Below, in pieces: positions 24,912 through 32,712 of a stretch of 64,000 nucleotides of DNA. The DNA is from Zobellia uliginosa. Its GTDB lineage: Bacteria > Bacteroidota > Bacteroidia > Flavobacteriales > Flavobacteriaceae. The stretch's first letter is position 1, and each line of letters starts with the position of its first letter. The stretch lies in assembly GCF_900156625.1 (NCBI RefSeq), contig NZ_FTOB01000004.1, positions 62,001 through 126,000 on the forward strand, read 5' to 3'. Position numbers and translations under genes: made by a program. The notes beneath the pieces are model-generated. The model made no database searches, was not told the DNA's origin, and worked only from the letters and a program-made list of their open reading frames with translations.

Positions 24912-25631
24912 TTATACCAATGCCGATAATTGTGACTCTAGTTCACTGGCCTTGGGGAAAAGTATGTTGTTCTCTAAGTGGATGTGTTGGTGCAGGTCGT
25001 CTTCAAATTCCCGTAACAGCGCATATGCCACCTTGTATGTTGTACACGCGTCTTCCGGAGGGGTATAATCGTTGCTGAGTGCGGCAATGGTTCTAAAACG
25101 CTCTCCTTCATGGTCATGGTCGTGCATCATGGCCTGAATGGGGTTGCTCACGGTGCCGAAGTGTGGGGTACCCAAGGCCGTGCCCGATTGCTTTGCCTCT
25201 GCCATTTTGCATATAAAGGGAAAGAGTACCAGTTCTTCTTTCTTCATATGCATGGCCAACTCGCCTGAAGAGGTAGTAAAAAGGTCCTTGATTTTATGAA
25301 GCTCGGGGTGTTTTTGACCGTGAACGCGGCATAACTTGTCGAGATATTGCTTCAACACCGTACTTTGCTTTTCAACGTATCTGTGGTGTTTCTTTTCGAT
25401 GTAGTCTATAAGAAGGTCCAATGGCCATGATTGATAGTCTAGGCGGTCTCCCTTGCTCGCTTGTTGTACTTCGTTTAGTTCAGCGGAAAGGAGGTCTATG
25501 TTTAAGTTGTGTTTCTTCGCCACCTCTTCCAGGCTACGGTTGCCTTTGCAACAAAAGTCAATGCTGTGGTTTTTGAAAACTTGGGCCGTGCGGTAGTCCT
25601 TGGCCACGATTTCACCTATGGTCTTAGTCAT
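24912..25631 (-). CDS. ric: Iron-sulfur cluster repair di-iron protein (Ric/ScdA/YtfE)
   Basis: 239 aa. The N-terminal ScdA_N domain (TIGEIVAKDYRTAQVFKNHS then DFCCKG, about residues 3-60) is followed by a haemerythrin-like four-helix domain. Its di-iron ligands can be seen in KKHHRYVE, LAMHMKKEE, MMHDHDHEGERF and DLHQHIHLENNILFP. The protein repairs Fe-S clusters damaged by NO or oxidants. A dyad at 25666-25679, shared with the Rrf2 and nos promoters, precedes it and suggests control by the neighbouring Rrf2 regulator. Confidence 0.93.
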   Translation of the reverse strand: MTKTIGEIVAKDYRTAQVFKNHSIDFCCKGNRSLEEVAKKHNLNIDLLSAELNEVQQASKGDRLDYQSWPLDLLIDYIEKKHHRYVEKQSTVLKQYLDKLCRVHGQKHPELHKIKDLFTTSSGELAMHMKKEELVLFPFICKMAEAKQSGTALGTPHFGTVSNPIQAMMHDHDHEGERFRTIAALSNDYTPPEDACTTYKVAYALLREFEDDLHQHIHLENNILFPKASELESQLSALV

Positions 25632-25665
25632 GATTTCTTGGTTTTATAATTAGATACATTAAATA

Positions 25666-25679
25666 GGATAATTTTGTCC
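25666..25679. promoter_or_regulatory. NsrR/Rrf2-type dyad before ric
   Basis: GGATAATTTTGTCC lies 35 bp before the ric start and shares its outer bases and AT-rich centre with the dyads at 26178 and 15635. Confidence 0.55.
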
Positions 25680-25698
25680 GATTTGTATTTAAATTTTT

Positions 25699-26133
25699 TT
25701 AGCGCTTCAGGTGGGTCAACCCTTCTTCAAGGCCCATGGTCATATCATAAAGGCTGGTGCTTTCGAGCATTTCTTTGAGGTCGGCCCGTATTTGGATAAA
25801 TTTGTCGTGTACGGGGCAAGGTTCGTTACTATTGCACCTTTTAAGGCCTAGGCCACAACCTTCGTATACATTGTTTCCATCAATAGCGTACACAATCTGT
25901 GCGAGCTTTATTTGGGAAATGTTCGATTGTGAAATCTGAAAACCACCCAAGGATCCCTTTACGGATTCTATAATCTGTTTTTTAGATAGCTGTTGCAATA
26001 TTTTAGCGGTAAAGGCTACGGGAGAATCTATTTTATCGGCGATTTCCTTTAGGCTCACACGAGTACCCTCAAGCGACTTCAATGCTATATAGGTCGATGC
26101 CCTTATACCGTATTCACATGCTTTTGAAAACAT
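25699..26133 (-). CDS. Rrf2-family regulator, NsrR/IscR-like
   Basis: 144 aa. The Rrf2 winged helix opens with MFSKACEYGIRASTYIALKS and includes SLKEIADKIDSPVAFTAKILQQLSKKQII. Three cysteines in GCGLGLKRCNSNEPCPVHDKF (about residues 92-106) match the Fe-S ligand region of IscR/NsrR. Such proteins sense NO or Fe-S status through the cluster. Location between ric and a truncated haemoglobin gene favours NO sensing. A dyad with a well-placed -7 element lies directly upstream, so autoregulation is likely. Confidence 0.88.
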   Translation of the reverse strand: MFSKACEYGIRASTYIALKSLEGTRVSLKEIADKIDSPVAFTAKILQQLSKKQIIESVKGSLGGFQISQSNISQIKLAQIVYAIDGNNVYEGCGLGLKRCNSNEPCPVHDKFIQIRADLKEMLESTSLYDMTMGLEEGLTHLKR

Positions 26134-26155
26134 TCAGATGGTGTTTATTTCTTTA

Positions 26156-26191
26156 CAAAGATAGGCTTTTTTAATTAGGATAAAAATATCC
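26156..26191 (-). promoter_or_regulatory. Rrf2 gene promoter with dyad operator
   Basis: On the reverse strand the -7 element TATCTTTG (26163 to 26156) is an exact match. The dyad GGATAAAAATATCC at 26178-26191 covers the -33 region, and a further half-copy ATATCCG follows at 26201. This placement suits repression. Confidence 0.65.
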
Positions 26192-26213
26192 GAATTAAAA
26201 ATATCCGTGTAGC

Positions 26214-26612
26214 TTATTTAGTTTTTTTCCTGTGCTGGTACATTTGCATAAAGAGCATGGTACTCATTTTTTGCGCCCTGTTTTTGGCAATCCATACCCT
26301 TTCCCCGTCGAAAAGTTCATCTAGGGTGGCGAACCAGAGGTTGAGCCAAAGCCCGAAATGCTCGGAAGTAATGGTGTGATTTGTTTTATCGTCTACTTCC
26401 TGATGTGCCGTAACCGGATTGCCATGATACTTGCGTTGGAGAAAGAGTTGGGTTTCCCAAAAATCGGTCAATAGCTCAAGATGGGCCTCCCAATCGGAAA
26501 TAATCCCGTTAAAAATAGGGCCAAGGGTTTCCTCCTCCCTTATTTTTCCATAAAAGGTGTCGACCAGCAGCCGTACATCTTGTCGGGTTTTGATTTCCTT
26601 TTTCTCCATCAC
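26214..26612 (-). CDS. Group III truncated haemoglobin
   Basis: 132 aa. Truncated globin fold with VDTFYGKIREEETLGPIFN (B helix region) and TDFWETQLFLQRKYHGNP, typical of group III. The proximal haem histidine is probably in TSEHFGLWLNLWF. Members bind O2 or NO in micro-oxic cells. It lies 22 bp after the CoA hydrolase gene and upstream of the Rrf2 and ric genes, so it may be read from the FNR-type promoter at 27952 and take part in NO handling. Confidence 0.9.
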   Translation of the reverse strand: MMEKKEIKTRQDVRLLVDTFYGKIREEETLGPIFNGIISDWEAHLELLTDFWETQLFLQRKYHGNPVTAHQEVDDKTNHTITSEHFGLWLNLWFATLDELFDGERVWIAKNRAQKMSTMLFMQMYQHRKKTK

Positions 26613-26633
26613 GTCAAAAATACACTATTAACT

Positions 26634-27902
26634 TTAGTTCTTGAAGCGTTCGTACGTGGCCTTTTCCAATTCTTCCCTAAAGTCAGGATGGGCTATGGCA
26701 ATTAGGGCCTGTGCCCTTTCCTTTAGGTTTTTTCCGAAGAGATTGGCCACACCGTATTCGGTCACAACATAGTGCACGTGGGCCCTGGTTGTGGTAACCC
26801 CGGCGCCCTGTTTTAGAAAGGGCGTAATTTTGGAAACGCCTTTTGCCGTAAGTGAGGGCATGGCGAAAATAGGTTTGCCGCCTTTTGAAAGCGACGCACC
26901 GCGAATGAAATCCATTTGGCCCCCGACCCCCGAGTATTGGCGACTGCCGATGGTGTCGGCACAGATTTGACCGGTGAGGTCTATTTCAATGGCACTGTTT
27001 ATGGCCGTTACTTTTGGGTTTCTTCTTATGATGGCCGTATCGTTGGTATAGGCGGCTTCCTTAAAATGTACCGAGGGATTGTCATCTACAAAGTCGTATA
27101 GTTTTTGCGACCCCACGGCAAAGCAAGTAACGATCTTTCCGGTCTTGATCTGTTTGTCTTCCCCGGTGACTACACCTTGTTCGATCAAGGGTAGTATACC
27201 GTCGGAAAACATTTCGGTATGGATGCCAAGGCGTTTGTGGTTGCCCAGATTGCTCAATACGGCATTAGGTATACTTCCAATACCCATTTGCAGGGTGGCA
27301 CCGTCTTCGATAAGGCCGGCCACGTTTTTACCTATTTTTGCCTCTACGGGAGATATGGAAACAATGTCGTGGGCGTGGATCGGACTGTCGATTTCAATGG
27401 CGCAGTCAATATTTTTTATATGGATAATACCGTCTCCATGCGTTCTGGGTACCGAGGGGTTGATTTGGGCAATGACCTTTTTGGCGACCTGAATGGCCGG
27501 AAGGGCCACATCTACCGAGACACCCAAAGAACAATACCCGTGTCGGTCTGGCGGCGAAACCTGTACTATGGCTACGTCAATGGGTAAAATGCCCTGTCTG
27601 AACAAAAGGTGGATCTCACTCAAAAAAATTGGAATATAATCACCTTGGGTACTGTTGACCACGTTTCTTACATTACCGCCCACAAAACAGCTATTCATTC
27701 TAAAGCTCTTGTTGTAGGGTTCACGTGCGTATTTTGCCTCGCCTTCGGTGTGTATCGAAACGATTTCAACGTCTTTTAATTCCTTATGTCTGTCGCATAA
27801 AGCGTCTATAAGCGTATTGGGCGTCATTGCTGCCCCCTGTAAAAATACGCGGTCTCCTGATTTTATTGTCGATACGGCTTCTTCCTTTGAAACAATTTTC
27901 AT
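26634..27902 (-). CDS. Acetyl-CoA hydrolase/transferase family protein
   Basis: 422 aa, class I CoA-transferase fold. FLQGAAMTPNTLIDAL is near the start, the Gly-rich GIGSIPNAVLSNLG near residue 205, and the likely catalytic Glu in GIHTEMFSDG near 228. VVTEYGVANLFGKNL closes the family pattern. It resembles 4-hydroxybutyrate/acetate CoA-transferases and acetyl-CoA hydrolases; which one cannot be settled. An FNR-type box at 27952-27965 places it in the micro-oxic regulon, suggesting a role in acetate overflow or CoA-thioester balance at low oxygen. The globin gene follows after 22 bp. Confidence 0.88.
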   Translation of the reverse strand: MKIVSKEEAVSTIKSGDRVFLQGAAMTPNTLIDALCDRHKELKDVEIVSIHTEGEAKYAREPYNKSFRMNSCFVGGNVRNVVNSTQGDYIPIFLSEIHLLFRQGILPIDVAIVQVSPPDRHGYCSLGVSVDVALPAIQVAKKVIAQINPSVPRTHGDGIIHIKNIDCAIEIDSPIHAHDIVSISPVEAKIGKNVAGLIEDGATLQMGIGSIPNAVLSNLGNHKRLGIHTEMFSDGILPLIEQGVVTGEDKQIKTGKIVTCFAVGSQKLYDFVDDNPSVHFKEAAYTNDTAIIRRNPKVTAINSAIEIDLTGQICADTIGSRQYSGVGGQMDFIRGASLSKGGKPIFAMPSLTAKGVSKITPFLKQGAGVTTTRAHVHYVVTEYGVANLFGKNLKERAQALIAIAHPDFREELEKATYERFKN

Positions 27903-27921
27903 AATGGTCGGTTTTGTTATG

Positions 27922-27965
27922 CAAATATCAAGAATAGGGCTTCTTTAAAATATGAACATTATCAT
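27922..27965 (-). promoter_or_regulatory. CoA hydrolase promoter with FNR/CRP-type box
   Basis: Reverse-strand box ATGATAATGTTCAT (27965 to 27952) is followed 36 nt later (start to start) by GATATTTG (27929 to 27922), which matches TAnnTTTG at all fixed positions but the first. The gene starts at 27902. Confidence 0.65.
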
Positions 27966-27982
27966 GTTTTAAAAAATAGCAT

Positions 27983-28013
27983 AAAAAAAGGGAAGCGTGA
28001 GAGCTTCCCCTTT
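27983..28013 (-). terminator. Intrinsic terminator of the haloperoxidase-family gene
   Basis: On the reverse strand GGGAAGC pairs with GCTTCCC around a 6-nt loop, followed by seven T. It lies 22 bp after the stop of the gene at 28035. A-tracts before the stem make it look two-way. Confidence 0.85.
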
Positions 28014-28034
28014 TTTCTTTATACGTTCAATTTT

Positions 28035-29489
28035 CTATTGGCCCAAGTGTTTGTTGTAGAATTTCCAGGCTTGGGAAGCAACATCACGCCCCAATTGTAA
28101 GCCCGCTACATTATCGGCCTGTATGTGGTAGCCTCCCATGACCCTTGACATACCGGCCATATTTGCGGTTTCGGTAAATGTTGGGAAGTGTATGGTTACG
28201 GTTTTTCCATAATGGACGGAGTCGAGTTCGGTCATAGAGCCCGCTACGAGTTCTACGGATTCGCCAAAATGTTCACTTCCCGTAAAAAGGCGCAGTACTT
28301 CGGCGCAGCCCCCGCTAATGGTACTGTGTCCGGAAGTGTAGCTAGGGAAGGGAGGGCATAGAAAGATATCTGGGGAATAGGGACGCCATTCCTGTCCTTT
28401 CATTTTAATAACGCCTTTGCCGGGGCCGCCCCAGGCCTTTATGGTCTTGTCTTTGTAATATTCGTGTACCAAGGCATAGGGTCTTGCGTAATCATAGAAC
28501 ATTTTGGAGTCCCATGAAGCAATAAAGGCGTCCATAGCCGTAATCTCGGTCAAGAAATACATTTTCACATCTTCGTCTAGGGTATGGTTGTCTCTTCGGG
28601 AAACATCTTGTGCGAACTTCAGCCAGTGGCCCGCTTGTTGTACCGATTGGGGCCCGTCTCTCATAAACTCTACCAAAGCTTTTTCTTCGTCGGAAAGATT
28701 GGCCTGCAAATCGACCACTTCTTTGACTTCTTTTTTCAATTGTTCGGACCCTACCAAGGGCGGTGGTCCGGGTCTAAATTGGTCGGCCGAGGTTAATGCA
28801 ATGGGCTTTACTTTTTGCCAATAAGGGGTAAGGCAGCCAGGGGCATATTGTCCACCTTTTCCATCAGAGAAATACTTGGGTTGCCATCTGTTGATATCGG
28901 TGTTCTCGTCCGCCGTATTTACGGGGCTATAATTAGTGTAGTCCGAATAGGGTTCGCCGTTTGATCCCTCAGCTTCTCCATATTGGTTACTACCGTCATT
29001 TTTTCTGGCCTCAATGGTGGCCTTGGCGGCCAAATTGCCAACGCCTTCGGGTGTGGTCGGGTCCAATGAGGTATTGTCGGGGTCAAGCCCCAGGTCGGTC
29101 ATTAGCTTTCTGAACATCTCGGTGTCTGAATAGTAGTACTCCTTCATTGCCCCGAAGGCGGCATAACTAATGGCGATTTCTTTGTTCTTGAGGTTACGCT
29201 CATTGGCGGGCCTGCGGTCTACGCCGTTCAAATAAACGGGTATGGCACTTTCGTCATAACGAGACCAGGCGTCAAAAATGGAAACAAAGATCAAGCCTAG
29301 ATAGCGTGAGGTTATGGTGGGGCGTGGCTTGAACCTTTCCGTATCGGAGGCCGTGGCATCTAAGGCCATTTTTCCCCATCGGTAGGCAACATTCTCCGTT
29401 CCTCTTGGTTCTTCTTGGTTTTTCTGGGCAAAGCCGACACCGGAATATAGTAGCCCCAACGTAAGGGCCAAGGTTAAAATATGCTTCAT
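28035..29489 (-). CDS. Vanadium-dependent haloperoxidase / PAP2 superfamily protein, exported
   Basis: 484 aa. Signal peptide MKHILTLALTLGLLYSGVGFAQ. The vanadate/phosphate pocket of the superfamily is complete: K329 and R336 in KMFYDYARP, S386-G387-H388 in PSYTSGHST, and R449 and H455 in SRVMGGYH. The length and the export signal fit bacterial vanadium iodoperoxidase-like enzymes of algal-associated flavobacteria, which oxidise halide with H2O2, but the same site also serves acid phosphatases. Halide preference cannot be read. It is monocistronic, with a strong terminator downstream. Confidence 0.8.
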   Translation of the reverse strand: MKHILTLALTLGLLYSGVGFAQKNQEEPRGTENVAYRWGKMALDATASDTERFKPRPTITSRYLGLIFVSIFDAWSRYDESAIPVYLNGVDRRPANERNLKNKEIAISYAAFGAMKEYYYSDTEMFRKLMTDLGLDPDNTSLDPTTPEGVGNLAAKATIEARKNDGSNQYGEAEGSNGEPYSDYTNYSPVNTADENTDINRWQPKYFSDGKGGQYAPGCLTPYWQKVKPIALTSADQFRPGPPPLVGSEQLKKEVKEVVDLQANLSDEEKALVEFMRDGPQSVQQAGHWLKFAQDVSRRDNHTLDEDVKMYFLTEITAMDAFIASWDSKMFYDYARPYALVHEYYKDKTIKAWGGPGKGVIKMKGQEWRPYSPDIFLCPPFPSYTSGHSTISGGCAEVLRLFTGSEHFGESVELVAGSMTELDSVHYGKTVTIHFPTFTETANMAGMSRVMGGYHIQADNVAGLQLGRDVASQAWKFYNKHLGQ

Positions 29490-29545
29490 TTTATTGGTTG
29501 TTAGGTTATTTGTAGCCGTTAAATATAAGGAAGACTATAAAAATT

Positions 29546-30043
29546 CTAGGCTTCTTGCTCAAGAATTTTTCTTGTAAATGTTTGTAATTCTTGCATTTGT
29601 GGTTTCCCTTTTTGCTTGCCACTCCTCCCAAAAAAATAGAGAACGAACCATAGAATGATCAAGAAGCCCATAAGACCCATCTGAATGTGATAGGGTTTGT
29701 TCAAGGAGGCACTTGAATAGGCCCAAATGCCAAAAATAATGAAAAGACAGGCTATGGTGAAGTGTATGAACATGAAGAAGGTCCATAAGGTAGGATTAGG
29801 ACCGAATATGCCATATAGGTGGCTATTGGTGGTGTCTACATCTTCAATTTGCAGATGTAATTGGGGCGACCAAAAATGATTGTTTTGGGCGTTAAACTTG
29901 ATAAATACATGTTCGTCTAGGCGCTTTACCAAAAAAGGAGGGTGCTCTGCCGTTTCGAATTTTTGAAGTATTTCTTCTTTAGCTCCGGGCACATTCCATT
30001 GAAACCTCGGGCGAAGTACAATTTCGTTGGGTAAGGGTTTCAT
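29546..30043 (-). CDS. Membrane protein of unknown function
   Basis: 165 aa. The first 85 residues form a soluble beta-rich part (RPRFQWNVPGAKEEILQKFE; VFIKFNAQNNHFWSPQLHLQIED). Two transmembrane helices follow at about 90-111 and 122-140, with a basic cytosolic tail. I do not recognise the family. It lies 27 bp after the SafE-like gene on the same strand and may be the last gene of the cbb3 transcript, but no link in function is visible. Confidence 0.6.
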   Translation of the reverse strand: MKPLPNEIVLRPRFQWNVPGAKEEILQKFETAEHPPFLVKRLDEHVFIKFNAQNNHFWSPQLHLQIEDVDTTNSHLYGIFGPNPTLWTFFMFIHFTIACLFIIFGIWAYSSASLNKPYHIQMGLMGFLIILWFVLYFFGRSGKQKGKPQMQELQTFTRKILEQEA

Positions 30044-30070
30044 AAGCGAGATGTTTGGTGGCCGTGGCCG

Positions 30071-30775
30071 TTAGTTTTGGCACTCTATAGCACTTGAAGC
30101 CATTTCCGTGATGGGTGCTGGCGATACATACGGGATGCCCAGGCCTAGGCCCCTAAGAATAAATAGTAAACCGATGATGACAACAAAAACCGGAATGGCC
30201 TTGCGTATTTTCTGACGTATACCGCCTTTCAATAGGCCACTAAAATATATGGCGACGGTCATTAAGGGCAGGGTGCCTAAACCGAACAATACCATATAAA
30301 GACCGCCCTGTACGGCATTTCCCATGGCGATGGCCCCAAAGAGTGCCATATAGACCAGGCCGCATGGTAAAAATCCGTTAAGGAAGCCTATGGTCAGGAA
30401 GGTGTCGGGCGATTTTTTCTTGAGCTCCTTTCCCAATCGGTTCTTGACTTTTGAAACCATTTTGTAAATAGGTTTCGATAGATTGTATTTGTTGAAAGTT
30501 TTATAGGGAATCAAGATGACCAAGATCATTAAAACCCCAATGATGATGGAAAGTTTCTGCTGCATCCCGAAAATGGAAAGTCCTTTGCCGAGAAGACCGA
30601 ACACCACCCCAATAATACCGTAGGCCATAAGACGGCCCAAGTGATAAATGAATATCTGTCCGAATTTTTTAAATTCATTGGACCGATCTACCGGAAGCAT
30701 AAAGGCTATAGGACCGCACATACCCACGCAGTGCAAGCTTCCCATAAGACCTAAAACGACGGCAGATAAAATCAT
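30071..30775 (-). CDS. SafE/UreH-like (TauE/SafE family) membrane protein
   Basis: 234 aa, about six to seven transmembrane helices. It opens MILSAVVLGLMGSLHCVGMCGPIAFML; the HCxGMCGP motif is the mark of the DsbD/UreH-like transmembrane family often found in cbb3 gene clusters. GFLNGFLPCGLVYMAL repeats the pattern. Family members have been linked to metal or reductant transfer across the inner membrane. Coming 7 bp after ccoH, copper supply to the oxidase is a fair inference, not proven. Confidence 0.8.
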   Translation of the reverse strand: MILSAVVLGLMGSLHCVGMCGPIAFMLPVDRSNEFKKFGQIFIYHLGRLMAYGIIGVVFGLLGKGLSIFGMQQKLSIIIGVLMILVILIPYKTFNKYNLSKPIYKMVSKVKNRLGKELKKKSPDTFLTIGFLNGFLPCGLVYMALFGAIAMGNAVQGGLYMVLFGLGTLPLMTVAIYFSGLLKGGIRQKIRKAIPVFVVIIGLLFILRGLGLGIPYVSPAPITEMASSAIECQN

Positions 30776-30782
30776 AGTCTTT

Positions 30783-31229
30783 TTAAAAGGTTATACTTTC
30801 CTTGTGCATAAAATCCTTGCCTTGGTGTTTCCAAGATATAGTTATGTCCCAGCGACCATCCAACAGGCGTTTGTCAGGTATGAGCAAATGTGAATTGGAT
30901 AAACTTAAAGGTAAGTTGAAATCCAAGTGCTTATTGGATGGTCTGTATAGGGACACATTGCCTGATACGTTCGTATTGTCATATCCTTCAGGGAAAATAA
31001 CCAGTAATCCGTCAGGCGATTTTTTTAATTCTATTTGTTCGCTAGCGTTAAGGGCATTTTGTTCCGCGTCGATTTCTTTTTGATAGCTTAGTTCGGCCTT
31101 GTAATACTCTTCGGTTACCAAATCATGGTTGGCATTGTGGCTCGTGGTCATTCGTATCACGAAGAACAGTATAAAACTGATGAAGCCAATAAAAGCTATT
31201 ACGATACCCGTACCCCAATTTATTTTCAT
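30783..31229 (-). CDS. ccoH: Cbb3 oxidase assembly protein CcoH/FixH
   Basis: 148 aa. A single N-terminal membrane anchor (INWGTGIVIAFIGFISFILFFVIRM) is followed by HDLVTEEYYKAELSYQKEIDA, the FixH signature, and a beta-sandwich-like periplasmic domain ending RWDITISWKHQGKDF. FixH/CcoH is needed for assembly and stability of cbb3 oxidase. It lies 19 bp after ccoG in the oxidase operon. Confidence 0.9.
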   Translation of the reverse strand: MKINWGTGIVIAFIGFISFILFFVIRMTTSHNANHDLVTEEYYKAELSYQKEIDAEQNALNASEQIELKKSPDGLLVIFPEGYDNTNVSGNVSLYRPSNKHLDFNLPLSLSNSHLLIPDKRLLDGRWDITISWKHQGKDFMHKESITF

Positions 31230-31248
31230 GATTTTCCTTTTTTTAATC

Positions 31249-32667
31249 CTATTTATAACTACGCGGGGCCAAAAAGCGGGCCGTTGTGGTTTCTATCAAT
31301 TTATCATCACTGTACACCCCAATTTTTAGGTTGTTTTTATCACCGCTCAGGGCCGAGGCCTTGATTTCAATGAACAGGGTGCCTTCAGCCAAGGCTTCTG
31401 GCGGTACGGAAAAATGCTCGTTACGGACCAGTTTGATATGGCCTTCGTGCGACATCAATTTAAAATTCACGTTGTCGACCGATTTGGTTGTTTTGTTCAA
31501 GAGCTTATAGGTATATACGTTGCTGATAATATTACCTTCCTTGTGTTCGTAAAGTTGACCGGGCAACCGCAAAATATTGGCTTCAAGGTCATTTCTCAAG
31601 AACATCATACCGATAAGCACACCGGTCAAAATGACCAATACGGCCGTATACCCTTTTAAACGGGGCGTAAATTTAAACTTCTCCTTTTTTGTGATTTCGT
31701 CTTCACTGGCATAACGGATCAAGCCTTTGGGCAGGTTTACCTTTTCCATAATCGTATCGCATTCGTCGATACAGGCCGTACAATTCACGCATTCCAATTG
31801 GGTTCCGTTTCTGATGTCTATTCCTGTGGGGCAAACGTTCACACATTGAAAACAGTCGATACAATCGCCATGGCCCAAAGCCTCCCGGTCTTCGTTCTTA
31901 CGCCATTTTTTTCTTCCGTTCTCGGCTTCACCCCTCTTGTGATCATAGGCCACTACTATAGATTTGTTGTCGAGCAACACCCCTTGCATACGGCCGTAAG
32001 GGCAGGCGATAATACATACCTGTTCCCTAAACCACGCGAATACAAAATAAAAGACGGCGGTGAATATCAATAGGGACAACATGGTACTCAGGTGCTCGGT
32101 CGGTCCGTCGGTAATGTATTGTATCAAACGGTCACTTCCGATAAGGTAAGCCAGAAAGACATTGGCTATAATGAACGATATGATAAAAAAGATAAACCAT
32201 TTGAGGGTGCGTTTCCTGATTTTTTCGGCATTCCAAGGTTGTCGGTCGAGTCGCATTTGCGCTCCTCTGTCTCCGTCGATCCAATACTCGATCCTTCGGA
32301 AGACCATCTCCATAAAAATGGTCTGTGGGCACATCCATCCGCAAAAAATGCGACCAAAGGCCACGGTAAAGAGCGCAATAAAGACCACCCCGATAATCAT
32401 CGAAATAACAAAGAGATGAAAATCTTGGGGGTAGAATGGAAAACCGAAGATGTTGAACCGTCTTTCGAGTACGTTGAACATCAAGAATTGGTTGCCATTC
32501 ACCTTTATAAAGGGGGAGGCGATCAAGAAGGTCAGAAGAACATAACTGACATATTTACGATATTGGTAAAATTTGCCACTGGGCTTTTTGGGAAAAACCC
32601 ATGCGCGTTTTCCATCCTCTTTAATGGTGCCTATTGAATCTCTGAAATTGTCTTGGTCTTGTGCCAT
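31249..32667 (-). CDS. ccoG: Cytochrome cbb3 oxidase accessory protein CcoG (FixG/RdxA)
   Basis: 472 aa. Membrane helices near residues 38-55, 85-110, 160-180 and 200-215. FCGWMCPQTIFMEMVFRRIEYWIDG is the conserved FixG motif. Two 4Fe-4S motifs, CIDCFQCVNVCP and CVNCTACIDECD, lie near residues 265-300, and a C-terminal immunoglobulin-like periplasmic domain follows. CcoG is a Cu(II) reductase feeding Cu(I) to cbb3 maturation. It sits between ccoP and ccoH in the operon. Confidence 0.95.
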   Translation of the reverse strand: MAQDQDNFRDSIGTIKEDGKRAWVFPKKPSGKFYQYRKYVSYVLLTFLIASPFIKVNGNQFLMFNVLERRFNIFGFPFYPQDFHLFVISMIIGVVFIALFTVAFGRIFCGWMCPQTIFMEMVFRRIEYWIDGDRGAQMRLDRQPWNAEKIRKRTLKWFIFFIISFIIANVFLAYLIGSDRLIQYITDGPTEHLSTMLSLLIFTAVFYFVFAWFREQVCIIACPYGRMQGVLLDNKSIVVAYDHKRGEAENGRKKWRKNEDREALGHGDCIDCFQCVNVCPTGIDIRNGTQLECVNCTACIDECDTIMEKVNLPKGLIRYASEDEITKKEKFKFTPRLKGYTAVLVILTGVLIGMMFLRNDLEANILRLPGQLYEHKEGNIISNVYTYKLLNKTTKSVDNVNFKLMSHEGHIKLVRNEHFSVPPEALAEGTLFIEIKASALSGDKNNLKIGVYSDDKLIETTTARFLAPRSYK

Positions 32668-32712
32668 TTTATGTTCGCTTTATCAGCTTTCGGGGCCTTG
32701 GTCCCGCAATAT

